From NCBI RefSeq assembly GCF_009870125.1, contig NC_046683.1, forward strand, positions 39,571,869 through 39,635,868: a stretch of 64,000 nt of DNA. Reading direction: 5' to 3'. The notes beneath the pieces are model-generated. The model did not search any database, was not told the origin of the DNA, and saw only the letters and a list, made by a program, of their open reading frames with translations. The stretch is from Drosophila pseudoobscura. Its lineage: Eukaryota; Arthropoda; Insecta; Diptera; Drosophilidae. The position numbers and the translations under genes were made by a program. Below, one piece after another: positions 34,513 to 44,876 of this stretch; positions within the stretch are counted from its first letter, which is position 1, and each line of letters starts with the position of its first letter.

Positions 34513-35883
34513 ATGCAGAATGCCAAACTACCATCATCAGATATGCAGTCAAAAGAAGGCGCAAATCTTGCTAATAGTGAACAAATCATTTCACAATCGC
34601 AATTTAATTTGTATAAATCCCAAATGGAGACACGACTGGAGGTGCGTCTGCGAGAGCCCAATCCGCTGTTCACCCGCTGGCTGGAGCGTTGGCTTCGTGA
34701 GGCGGAACGCCGACAACAGAGGTCCCAGCACAAGCTGCGACAGGCCCTGGAGGCTCTGAAGAGCTATCCGCTGCCGCTGTACAGTGGGCGCGACTGCTCC
34801 GTTCTGCGTGGATTCGGTGGCACCTTGTGCCAGCTGATCGATGAGGAGCTACGGCAGCACCGGGCAGCCAGCCAGCCACAGCCGCAGACAACCACAGCCC
34901 AGTACGAAGAGCAGGTGCAACAGGTGGTCAAGGCGGTGCAGGAGAAGCAGCAGAAGACAAAGAAGGACCCCGCCAAGAAGCCGACCAAAAAAGCCCAGCT
35001 GGAGCAGGCTGCAGCCGAGGAACGTGAGCGAGTGGTGGAGATGCTGCCGGACAGCTTTGAGGTACTGCTCCTGGTTGATACCCAGGAGACGAGTGGCAAG
35101 AACAAGCGCGTCCTCGACCAAACGCGCAGCTACCTGCAGTCTCTGGGCGTCGACCACGAGGTGCGTCGCCTCACCGTCGGCGACTTTCTATGGATAGCCC
35201 GCGATGCGGACGGCAGCGAGCTTGTCCTGCCCTACATTGTGGAGCGCAAGCGCATGGACGACCTGGCTTCGAGCATCCGCGACGGCCGCTTTCACGAGCA
35301 AAAGCACCGTCTCCGGCAGTGCGGCTTGCTAAACGTGATCTACTTGATCGAGGACTATGGGGACAACGAGCAGCTTGGCCTACCCCTGGACTCGCTGCTC
35401 CAGGCGCTGGCCAACACCCGCATCCAGTCAGGCATCCAGGTGGTGCGGACAGAGAACCACTACCGTAGCATGTGCTACTTGGCGGGGATGAGCCGAGCGC
35501 TGCGGCAAATGTTTCTCAGCAAGAGCCTCCACAGCGTGGATCGAGCCGCATTGGGATCGTCGAGCTGTCTGACCGACCGCCGTGTTGGTCTGTTGAAGTT
35601 CCGGGCCCTGTACGAGGACTCGGCCAAGAATGCCCAGCTGACGGTGCGCGAGGTATTCGTCCAGCAGCTGCTTCAACTGCATTCTCTCTCTATGGAGCGA
35701 GCCCTGGCCATTGTGGAGCTTTATCCCACGCCGCGTCTCCTCCTGGATGCTTACGAGGCGTGTGAAGAGGTGGACCAAGCCAGGCGACTGCTGGCGGGAA
35801 TCACATGCGGGGCTTTGGAGCGACCGCTGGGAGAAAAGCTGAGCCAGTGCCTGTATGACTTCTACGGCAGCGAGTTTAGGTAG
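34513..35883 (+). CDS. mus81: MUS81 structure-specific endonuclease
   Basis: An intronless 456-aa protein. The N-terminal helix-hairpin-helix region starts with VRLREPNPLFTRWLERWL and includes GFGGTLCQLIDEELRQH. A Lys/Gln-rich linker follows. The XPF/ERCC4 nuclease core has LLVDTQE, VGDFLWIA and the catalytic VERKRMDDLASSIRDGRF (ERKxxxD at about 244-250), then NVIYLIEDYG. The C-terminal HhH2 region includes MERALAIVELYPTPR. All active-site signatures are intact. MUS81, with its partner Mms4/Eme1, cuts 3'-flaps, stalled forks and recombination intermediates in the nucleus. The ATG at 34513 is the first in frame; the conserved part begins near residue 38, so a start at 34627 is possible. Its stop lies 184 bp from that of the convergent RUN-domain gene. 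Confidence 0.95.
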   Translation: MQNAKLPSSDMQSKEGANLANSEQIISQSQFNLYKSQMETRLEVRLREPNPLFTRWLERWLREAERRQQRSQHKLRQALEALKSYPLPLYSGRDCSVLRGFGGTLCQLIDEELRQHRAASQPQPQTTTAQYEEQVQQVVKAVQEKQQKTKKDPAKKPTKKAQLEQAAAEERERVVEMLPDSFEVLLLVDTQETSGKNKRVLDQTRSYLQSLGVDHEVRRLTVGDFLWIARDADGSELVLPYIVERKRMDDLASSIRDGRFHEQKHRLRQCGLLNVIYLIEDYGDNEQLGLPLDSLLQALANTRIQSGIQVVRTENHYRSMCYLAGMSRALRQMFLSKSLHSVDRAALGSSSCLTDRRVGLLKFRALYEDSAKNAQLTVREVFVQQLLQLHSLSMERALAIVELYPTPRLLLDAYEACEEVDQARRLLAGITCGALERPLGEKLSQCLYDFYGSEFR

Positions 35884-36067
35884 GATTAGCAATTGATTTA
35901 ATGGGACATATCTAAGGTTATATACACGAATTTATACATAAGTGAGGGAATAGTACGAGAGTACGATTTGGACTAGTTTCCAGGATCCTGGCTCCCTATC
36001 CTGGTCAAAAATATATCATACACATGAATAAGAGTTCTCAGTTAGCGTCTAGATCTTTCCTTCCTCT

Positions 36068-38399
36068 TTAGATGTTGCGGAAGTGCCGGATGGCCAGGTC
36101 CACTGGCAGATCAAAGTCAAACTTGGACAGGGCGTCGATGGAGCGCAACGAGTCGCGGAAGCCAGTGCGGGCCACATAGCTGGTGGACGAGTAGTAGGTA
36201 TCAATCAGCTCGTTGCAGCTGAGGATCAGATTCAGCCACTCCACCAGCAGATGGGAGCTGTCAAAATTAAAGGAAAGGATTGAATTCAATGGAAAATCGA
36301 GCTGGAGGAATACTCACTTCAGTCCCGCACAGACAAAGGCCTTGAAGTGGGCATTGTGGCTGCGCTTGTACGGCTTGTGCATGGCCAGGATCATGCCCAC
36401 TGTGCTGAGCAGGCTCTGTTTGGCCGTCACAGCCTGGGCATCGACAATGTCCAGTTGGAAGCTCAGCGAGAGCTTTCTCGCTGGTGTGTTGTTGTACTCC
36501 TCGCCATGCTTCAGCTGGTAGTACTCGAGGATCAGCTCCCAGGCGTGCATCCCACGGCCCAGACCGAGGAACTGCGACTCTTGGGCAGATGGTGCTGCCA
36601 TGCGCTGCGTCCCCGGATGCAGGCATCGCATGAAGGGCACCATCAGGCTGGAGGCCGCCGACTCGGCGGGAATCCTCAGGCCATGCTGGATCAGCTGCTG
36701 CACAGTGCGGGCAAAGTTCTTGCGCACCACGGTCGTCAGCTCGCGTCCGATAGTGGCTATGGAGTCGCCGCGCATGTGAACGATACGCCTTCCCAGGCTC
36801 AGACCCTTGATCTCCTTCTCCCACTCGAAGCGGTCGTAGCTGGCTTCCTCTTCTGAGTCGGAGGAGGTGGCTGCCGACGCAGCAGCCGCGGCATATGGTG
36901 CCAGCTCATGGCCTGCGGCCACGGCCCGTCTGCAGCGCGGTGGCAAGGTAATCAACGCTCCGTTCTGGGGATTGAGGCATGTACTCGAGGATCCCGCCTG
37001 CTGCTGTTGCTGTTGCTGCTGTTGTCGCAGGGCCCGCTTGATATTGGCCAACTTCTCGCGGTCGCAGCTGAGCGTGGCGGCCAAGGCGGCCACCTCCTGG
37101 ATATCCACCTCCAGCTGGGCACGAAGATCCCTGGAATATAAGGAAGCTTCAGATTTTGAGAGCACAAACGAGAGGACACACCTACCCCCAGTGATTACCC
37201 TTGTGCGTCTTCTTCAGGGTGTTCTGCTGGAAGTCCTCGCGCGGCTTGGCCAGGTGCGTGGTGGCGAACATCTGCATAAGGATGGAGGCCTTGTCCAGCA
37301 ATCCGTGTGCCTTGCTATGCAGGCTCTCGCCCGCCTGGGCCACGGGCAGGGCTGACGAATGGGAATAGGAACGAGATGGAGGAGAAGTTTCCGCCGGAGC
37401 GGGCAAAGAGACCTGGGAACGGGCCGTCTGCTTGGCCGCATAGCTGTTGTAGGCTCCGGAGAGGAGCTTCAGCCTGTCGCTGCCGCTGGCAGAGGAGCCC
37501 GAACCGGAGCCCGCCGCATCGCACTGCAGGAAGGCAATGAAGCGCTCCAGGTCGGTGATCTGTGTCTTTAGCTGGGCCACCAGCTGCTCCTTCATTTTCA
37601 GCGGCCCCACAAACTCCCCGATGGCGTTGTCCACCTGGTGCCGCAGCTGATCCGTGCTGAGCGATGGCAGATCCTGCTGCTCCACCTGCAGGTTGAGCTT
37701 GGCCCGTAGCTCGTCCAGGATGAACTTCTGCTTCTCGAGGAGGACATGCTGCGGCAGGATGCCCGGTTCCCCGGCCTCATATGCCAACTGCTCCAGCTCC
37801 GTCAGCTGCGATTTGAGCTGCTCAATCAGCTGGCCATCGGTCTCCGTCTCACGCTCCGGCTCCGCGTCGGAGCCCTTCTTCTGGCCGAGGCCGGCATCGG
37901 GAATGCCCTGGAAGGCAAAGTCATCCAGATCCCGCAGTAACTGGTCCCGCTCCTCCGCGGGAGCCTCGACAATTTGTCGCACCCTCAGCTGGACGTGGGC
38001 AAAGTGCGAGGTTAGGGCCAGCAGGGAGCTGGTGAGCAGCTCCTGCTCCTCCTCGATGCTGCGGAGGCGAGCCAGTTCGCTGGCATTCTCCGTCTCATTG
38101 CCGGGGCTGCTCTTCTCCAGACTTAGGCCCAGCAAAGTGGGCTCCAGCTCGCAGTCCACCCCGGAGCTGGCGCTATTGGCGTCATCGTAGTTGGCTCCTA
38201 GCGGGGACCACCTCTCACTAAGCATCTGCTCTGGCTCTGGATCGTGCTCGGGGTCCGTCTCGGTCTCGGTTTCCTCTGGATATGTGGCAGCTTTGTCGTG
38301 GCAGCTGTTCACCTCATGCACAGGCTGCTGGCCTTCAACGGGGGATGATTCCATTGATTCCGTGGCCTCCGCCTCGGTCAACTGCAGTGCCTCCTCCAT
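36068..38399 (-). CDS. RUN domain protein, RUNDC1-like (CG3703-like)
   Basis: Exons on the minus strand are 38399-37186, 37130-36318 and 36257-36068; intron phases fit and the product is 738 aa. The N-terminal part is acidic (PEETETETDPEHDPEPEQ). Coiled-coil segments follow (LRSIEEEQELLTSSLLALTS; LLEKQKFILDELRAKLNLQV; KEQLVAQLKTQITDLERFIA). A Gln run is encoded at the start of exon 2. The C-terminal third is a RUN domain with SIATIGRELTTVVRKNFART and FVCAGLNSHLLVEWLNLILS. RUN domains usually bind small GTPases of the Rab/Rap type; the specific partner is unknown. The frame stays open upstream of 38399 with a further in-frame ATG at 38696, adding about 99 low-complexity residues; I chose 38399 because the upstream part looks like leader sequence. 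Confidence 0.92.
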
Positions 38400-38789
38400 T
38401 TCTAAATGGAATCGCAGGCTTAGACTCTGCGTTCTGTTTACGTATGGTTTACTTTTCCGCGTTTCCCGTTTGCAAAGAAAAATCAATCGGTGGCCAGTTC
38501 CGCTTTCTATGCCAGCTGGCCCAGCGCCTGCTGCTTCCCACTCTTGTTCGCTCTCTCTAACCCTCTTTGTATGTCGTACGCTTTCGCTCGCTCTGTCTCG
38601 CTTTGTGTGTGTGTCTGTGCCACTTTGGCAGCCCGGGGGAGGATTTGGGCCGCACGATGAGCGCCCTGCGACAGTTTCTGACGCACTGACTGACATGAAG
38701 TAGTCATGGAAAGTCACTGCTAGCTTTCGTCCAGAGGGGTTGCAATGGAAGCTTAAAGCTTCCCGCCCACCATCGGGGGTGTGTGCTTA

Positions 38790-39175
38790 TCGTTGAAAGC
38801 TTGATCCTGGATCAGTGGAGCTTACGGAGCTTTCCATGACCAAAAAAACATTCCGTATTTAAGGGTTTTGTTATCGGAAAGAGATACAAACGAAGCGTGG
38901 GTGGTTTTCGTACGAGCTTTTTATTGAAGTTTACATCCCACCAGTAGATATTTTGTATGATTTAAATCAAATCTTTTGATATAAGCTATCAAGATTGGAG
39001 CATCAGTAAGTTGTGGCATTCGTGGATTTAGTTAGAAAGTTAGCTTTCCGGGCAGTTTTCATACAGATGGGTGGAAATGGGAGGCTAAAACTGTCCGCAG
39101 CCTGAAGGTGATTGTGGCTTTCGTTGAAAGCTTTCTCATGGATCAGTGGAGCTTACGGAGCTGTTCCTTGGCCGA
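38790..39175. repeat. Pair of related repeats upstream of the RUN-domain gene
   Basis: Two blocks about 330 bp apart (38790-38843 and 39119-39175) share TCGTTGAAAGCTT and an identical 23-base stretch containing ATCAGTGGAGCTTACGGAG. Just beyond, AAATTTCCATTGAAGG (39227) and AAATTTACATTGAAGG (39275) form a second small pair. They lie 0.4-0.9 kb upstream of the minus-strand RUN-domain gene. They may be decayed repeats or repeated regulatory sites. Confidence 0.7.
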
Positions 39176-40132
39176 AACAGTCGAAGTCGACTCCCAGCTG
39201 GCAGTGACTACTCTTGCACGGGATAAAATTTCCATTGAAGGCTAGCTCTGGTGGATGTTTACTTCTGATAGTAAAATTTACATTGAAGGATTTACTCTTG
39301 TTTATTGTGATATTCCGTTTTTTGGCCCAACATTACACTGCCGCGAGATTCAGGAAGTTCCGAGGGTTGATGCTTTTAAAATGGGCCAAAGAACGCTGTC
39401 TTGGGGAACTCCGGCTCTGATCAGTTTTATTTCGCATACTTGTAAGAATATGAATTGCAGGTTTTTTTTCAGGAAATAAAATATTCTGTTATTTCGTTGA
39501 AGTCTGTGAATATTGGAGTATATATTAAATTAGTTTAATATTTTTTTGAACCTCTTCTGTGTTTTATAATTAGTTTTCTACGCGAAGACTTGGTATCTAC
39601 TATATTGCAGATTTTTTCGATGTTTATATCGTTATGACACATTTTTCCAATTGTCTTTTTCGATGTAGATATAGTATTGGGTTTCTGCTATCATATAAAA
39701 ACGTTCATGATGTGCTTAAGTTTCTCCATCGGATTCAGAACAGGACCATTTTCCGGCCAGTCTAATGTCCTAATTCCCTCCATTGTTGAATATAATTTGT
39801 TAAATATAATTTTAGTTGGAATAATCAAACCTCTGAAATAAATCATAGCACAGTACAAAAACAAAGTTAAAAAAAAAAATATTTCTGACTAATCTTTGAT
39901 AATAGCAATGAGCACAATCGTCATATGTGGAAGTACATATGTATGTATCAGTATCCTTAAGTTCGTGTCAGATACCAAAGTCATAAAACATATTGTTTCT
40001 GCAATCATTTACAGTCCAAGTTTCGTTGAGTTTGGCCCATTGGCGCCCTTTCTATAGCATTTTTAGTGTCCAGACAACATGCTGGTCGAAGACGGCTAAG
40101 TCTTGTCTCCTGAAGGCGACACTTTTTGTTTT
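39176..40132 (-). mobile_element. Possible Tc1/mariner-like transposase remnant
   Basis: On the minus strand, around 39730-39785, the sequence reads EGIRTLDWPENGPVLNPMEK, closely following the Tc1-family pattern [VL]DWPxxSPxLNPIE that carries the last catalytic acid. The sequence on both sides is AT-rich, full of stops, and shows no transposase start or terminal inverted repeats that I can see. This would be a very old fragment. The rest of the interval holds nothing recognisable. Confidence 0.45.
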
Positions 40133-41235
40133 TATACCCGATACTCAAAATGAGTATTGGGGTATATTAGATTTGTGGTAAAAGTGGATGTGTGTAACGT
40201 CCAGAAGGAATCGTTTCCGACCCCATAAAGTATATATATTCTTGATCAGCATCAATAGCCGAGTCGATTGAGCCCTGTCTGTCTGTCCGTCCGTCCGTCT
40301 GTCCGTCTGTCCGTCTGTCCGTCCCCTTCAGCGCCTAATGCTCAAAGACTATAAGAGCTAGAGCAACGATGTTTTGGATCCAGACTTCTGTGATATGTCA
40401 CTGCTCCAAAAATATTTCAAAACTTTGCCCCGCCCACTTCCGCCCCCACAAAGTGCGAAAATCTGTGGCATCCACAATTTTAAAGATACGAGAAAACCAA
40501 AAACGCAGAATCGTAGAGAATGACCATATCTTTTAGACTGCGGAATCTAAATTGGATCGTATTATTATTATAGCCAGCATCAAGAAAACAATTTCATTTT
40601 TTCTCGCCCTGTCTCTCTCTAACACACACGTAGCATAGGCGGCTTTGCTTAGAGTAAAACATTAGCGCCTAGATCTCAGAGACTATAAAAGCTAGATCAA
40701 CCAAATTTGGTATCCACACTCCTAATATATCGGACCGAGACGAGTTTGTTTCAAAATTTCGCCACACCCCCTTCCGCCCCCGCAAAGGATGCAAATCTGG
40801 GGATATTCACAAATCTCAGAGACTATTAAAGCTAGAGTAACCAAATTTAGTATCCGCACTCCTGTTAGATGTCACTATAAAACGTATATCTCAAAATTTC
40901 GCCCCACCCCCTTCCGCCCCCACAAAGGACGAAAATCTGTTGCATCCACAATATTGCAGATTTGAGAAAACAAAAACGCAGAATCATAGATAATGACCAT
41001 ATCTATCAGATTGCTGAATCTGGATCAGATCAGATAATTTTTGTAGCCAAAAGGAACAAATCAATTTGCATTGGCTACGCAGCGCCCGACGTCACGCTCA
41101 GACTGATTTTCTGTCTCTCTCGCACGCACTCTTTGTCGTGTCGTTTAATATTAGCGGCGTCTGCCGGAGGAGAGCCATACTGACTTAGTATCGGGTATAA
41201 CCGTAGAGTTGCGGTGTCCGCAGCAACTCACAACG
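40133..41235 (+). mobile_element. DINE-1/INE-1-like repeat, composite copy D
   Basis: The largest copy. It opens with TATACCCGATACTCAAAATG, then ATATTAGATTTGTGG, TCGTTTCCGACCCCATAAAG, the GATCAGCATCAATAGCCGAG block and a (GTCCGTCT)n array at 40277-40324. After that it contains three successive versions of the 'CCCGCCC...TTCCGCCCCCACAAAG...GAAAATCTG' module (about 40425, 40765, 40905) and two versions of the 'ACGCAGAATCxTAGAxAATGACC' module (about 40505 and 40977). It ends with CTGCCGGAGGAGAGCCATAC and CGGGTATAACCGTAGAG. Internal duplication or nesting of two copies explains its length. Non-coding. Confidence 0.8.
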
Positions 41236-42339
41236 TTCCCCCTCGTTTTTTATGAAAAAGAGACGTTAATTAACAGCTAATGGATTTATCTACACAATAA
41301 AAATGTTTCCCGACTGACTTTAGGGATTTTGCATACGCGCGATCAATTGAAAGTTATTTAACATAAGTGTCCACATTTCACGGTCCGCCACTGTATAAGG
41401 TGTAATGTTTTTAAAAAGAGCATTGGCATTTGAGTTACAAGTCAGTGTTTGGGTCGCATACGAAATAGCATGGGTATGCCGAAGCGGCCAGCATATTGGC
41501 GCACAAGCGAAACAAATGCGCAGGGGGCTTGCCCCCTTCTATTTTTATACTCTATGTATTTCTAATTTGTATTGTGTGGTTACAGTCCCTGCTTCATATA
41601 TTTTGATACCTTTGATCCTTCTTTGAAATCTCTCTTTGAATTGCAAGCTTACAATGTCTTCATTATCAGTCATTAACCGAAGGTATCAAGTGAAACCTCA
41701 AGCGCATTCTTTGGACCTTCGGTAGGCTTTTACTAGTTAAAAGCTCACGCCCTCTGACTTGAAATGCTTTTACATTTAAAACTTAATCTTATGGCTGTTT
41801 AAGTCAAAGTTCAAAGCTTTAAAACATGCTCTGAGCTTTCCACCACGATTGCTAAAGCTGTCCCAAAGCCCACGCATATTTACCTGTTTTATTTGTGACT
41901 AGGGGATACAATGAAAATTATGACCTACATTACCACCGCACGGAGGCGGGACAAAACATTGGTCGAACACGCGTCCAACACGCTCCCCATGTACCAGCCC
42001 CCCTCCGACTGTTGTTATTTTGGAGTGTCTCTGATAAGGCTCCTCTACCGGAGATTACCCCAAAAAGCAAACATGTTCCCCTGCTGCTGCTGCTGCTGCT
42101 GTTGCTGACAGTGCATCTTATCAGTCTCGGCTGATGGATAGATAACGAGTCTGTCAAGAGTCTGACACAGCAAACCCATGACGGTCATTTCGGGGTCACC
42201 CTCAGTCCCAGCCCCTCGATAGACCCAGAGATGACTCCTCCTCAAAGACGGTTGCTTATTATTTATTTATTGAAAAAAAAAGGGAGAGGAAATGGAAAAT
42301 ATAAGAGGGAGTATAATTAGGGTCGGAGGCGGCGGATGA
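41236..42339. other. Intergenic DNA upstream of/after the dehydrogenase gene
   Basis: No gene is supported. There is a CTG array at 42081-42106 and an ATTTATTTATTG patch near 42262 that may belong to the 3'UTR of the minus-strand dehydrogenase gene. Open frames crossing the CTG array are repeat artefacts. Confidence 0.6.
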
Positions 42340-43107
42340 TTAACGAGGCGTCAGATTGTGCTTGCCGCCGTCGATGGGGAAGAGAGCGCCGGTGGTGAAG
42401 CTGGCCTTGGAGCTGGCCAGGAAGGCTACGGCCTCGGCCACCTCGAACACGTCCCCAACACGGCCCATGGGATGGGAGGCGATGGCCCGCTGCAGCATGC
42501 CGTTGTATTCCTCATCGACGATGCCAATGCGCTGGTGGATGTTGGTCACCACAAAGCCGGGATTCACCGAGTTGACGCGCACTCCCTGTGGGGCCATCTC
42601 GAGGGCCACGATCCGGGTGAACTGGTCGAGGGCCGCCTTGGACACACCGTAGCTGAGAGCGCCCGCAAAGGGTCGCAGACCGGCACAGCTGCTCACATTG
42701 ACCACGGCTCCCTTGGTCTGCAGGAGATGTGGCAGCACCGCCTTGGTGAGGAGGACGACGCCGCGCAGGTTCGTGTTTAGCACCGAGTCGAATTCCTCGA
42801 TGTCCAGGTCAATGAGGCCGCCCTTGCCCAGGATTCCGGCGTTGTTTACCAGCACATCGATGCGGCCGAACTGAGTGATCGTCTGCTGGACAATGGCCGC
42901 TGCATCCTTGGTCACGTCCGCGGCTATGATCTCCGCCCGAATGCCCTTCACCTGCTGCTGTAGGGTCTTCCGGGTGGCCTCCAGGTTAGCTACGTTGCGA
43001 CCCACCAGCGCCAGAAGGGCTCCCTCGCGGGCCAAAACCTGGGCAATGGCTGCACCAATACCGCTGCTTGCGCCCGTCACGATCACCACCTTTTCGCTGA
43101 GACTCAT
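42340..43107 (-). CDS. Short-chain dehydrogenase/reductase (CG3699-like)
   Basis: A single exon of 255 aa, the usual length of a classical SDR. The coenzyme-binding TGASSGIG motif is at 11-18, NNAG at 88-91, Asn113, catalytic Ser140 in NVSSCAG, and YGVSK with Tyr153 and Lys157, so the whole tetrad is present. The PG motif (NPGFVVT) and C-terminal FPIDGG are also typical. The position after the second strand is Gly-Arg-Asn (VGRN), common in NADP(H)-preferring members. Annotated fly relatives are called 3-oxoacyl-ACP reductase- or acetoin dehydrogenase-like; the real substrate is unknown. No targeting signal is visible, so it is probably cytosolic. D. melanogaster counterpart: CG3699. Confidence 0.93.
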   Translation of the reverse strand: MSLSEKVVIVTGASSGIGAAIAQVLAREGALLALVGRNVANLEATRKTLQQQVKGIRAEIIAADVTKDAAAIVQQTITQFGRIDVLVNNAGILGKGGLIDLDIEEFDSVLNTNLRGVVLLTKAVLPHLLQTKGAVVNVSSCAGLRPFAGALSYGVSKAALDQFTRIVALEMAPQGVRVNSVNPGFVVTNIHQRIGIVDEEYNGMLQRAIASHPMGRVGDVFEVAEAVAFLASSKASFTTGALFPIDGGKHNLTPR

Positions 43108-43139
43108 CTTGAACGACTGCAGAAACGACCCGCCCTACC

Positions 43140-43178
43140 CGGCTATTTATGGGCAGGGCTCTCTCTCTCTCTCTCTCT
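43140..43178 (-). promoter_or_regulatory. TATA-like box and GAGA tract of the SDR gene
   Basis: On the minus strand a (GA)10 tract (43159-43178), a GAGA-factor type sequence, is followed by CCATAAATAGCC (43140-43151), a TATA-like box 33-44 bp before the ATG. This would place transcription start within about 10 bases of the start codon, a very short leader. Confidence 0.45.
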
Positions 43179-44876
43179 GGGCCGTTTCCTGATTAGATTA
43201 CAGCCCTGAAACCGCTCTCACTCCACTCGTTTAACCACCTGTTGGGGTCCGCTCTGGGGAGAGTCCCCACAACTGTTCTTTTGGAGACGGGCTTTCCGGT
43301 GCTATCGATGCTCTAGCATCTAGCATCGCATTAGAGCCAAAAAGTTTTTAATTAAAAGTTTTGTGTTTGTCTGATTTCAAACATTTGTGAAATCACGCTA
43401 AGAGCTGGCCAAGAGCTTTCTGCCCCACATATATTTATCGCCCAATGAAGACGGGCCTCCTAAATGGGGGCGCGCGCACCTCCCCAACGCGTGTTTAATC
43501 ATATCCACTACTCGTGGAGTATCAGGGGTATATTGGATCTGTGGAAAGGTTTGTACCATCTATGACATTCGCGAATCGGTGTAAAACCTTGACGTGTGAC
43601 TGAACATTTTCCATTTAGGTGAAAGAAAACATCTGTTTAAAACAGCACAATATTCGTTGATAAATTAAAATTATTCGACTGAATTTATATTTTAAAAAAG
43701 TTAACTTTTCGCTCCTTCTATCAGCTATTCTAAGTTAATACTTAAAAAAATACAAGTATTTTATTATCTTATCTTATCTTACCTTATCGTTGTGTGGCAC
43801 TGGGTATTTTTAAGCTACAATATAATCGAAAAAGCTGAATAATTGATAATAATTGATATCTCATTCGCAACTCCAAACATTTTGAACTGTTTAGGATATA
43901 TAGGGCTCTAATGTTATTACGCAAAATAATAGCCCCAACTAAACAAATTCCGAGGAATTTTTTCACTTCTTAAGATAATGCCCAAGTATCAGGAATGGGT
44001 ATCCCACAGTCGTCAGACTGGAGCAAATCTGAAGTTCTTTTCCGTTTAAGTTGAGGCTGAGGAGCGTCTTCGTCTCTCCATTTCTCCATTTTCAGATAAT
44101 TAGCATTTCCATTTGGCTTGAGTGCGCGCTCGTATATCAACGCCCCCGCCAGTTGGTCGAGAAGATAAGGCCTGGAGCTGGTGCCGGAGATGGAACTAGC
44201 AGCTGGGGGCCATGAAGCGATGGAACGAATCAAGTGCTAACTATTAGGCAGTGTTTTGGGGAAGTCATTAGTTTCCATCAGCCTCGAGAGTGCTTCAGCC
44301 ACACTCTCTCGATAACTCCACATCAATTTGGCCCCTGGAATGATTAGCCAAGGAATGCCATTCGGAGTCTCGGCATCGTATCCTCTGATTCGGTCTCTGA
44401 TTTGTGTGCACTCATTTTCACGCTCCTGCCCACCCAGAACCTACCGAGGAATGCATTCACAAGGGCCGTCGGTTTATGGAAATTGATGAAGAGGAATTCA
44501 TGTAATTGACAGGCGAGACGAAATTGCATACAAATAGCTTAATCCTAGAAAATTTCATTCTTAAATAAATTAACTTTTAATTAAAGCAAAGAAAGAGACA
44601 CACCAAAAAAGGAGAGAATAACAAAAAAAAAAAATGTGATTCGGCAGGCCGAAGCATTGAATACCCTTGCATGGAGTGACTCTCGACGGAAATAGTCATA
44701 GAATCCATGAACGGACGCGAGGGGACAAACTAAGATTTTTCCTCACAGTACTCTCTGCAAGGGTATAGAAAGAGCAAACAGAATAACTAAACTTAGAGAT
44801 AAATGCTATGTACAAAAGTGTTACATAATCACTTGGAGTGGGAATGGGAAATGGGAATTGGATTTGGAGTGCGGCC
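43179..44876. other. Intergenic DNA
   Basis: No gene. It includes a small DINE-1-like fragment at about 43497-43552 (ACTCGTGGAGTATCAGG, then GTATATTGGATCTGTGG), a TTATC repeat near 43763-43790 and the 106-bp inverted-repeat element at 44661-44766. The 87-codon open frame ending near 43970 (minus) starts without ATG and has no recognisable domain. Confidence 0.6.
44661..44766. mobile_element. 106-bp element with 11-bp terminal inverted repeats
   Basis: ATACCCTTGCA at 44661-44671 is exactly mirrored by TGCAAGGGTAT at 44756-44766, with about 84 bp between. The same ATACCCTTGCA half occurs at 51192 and 13128. It may be a miniature inverted-repeat transposon or a fold-back repeat; no target-site duplication is evident. 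Confidence 0.5.

Noticed and set aside
43970-44233. 87-codon frame upstream of the transporter gene
   Set aside because: No ATG start, no domain, and not linked by splice sites to a neighbouring gene.
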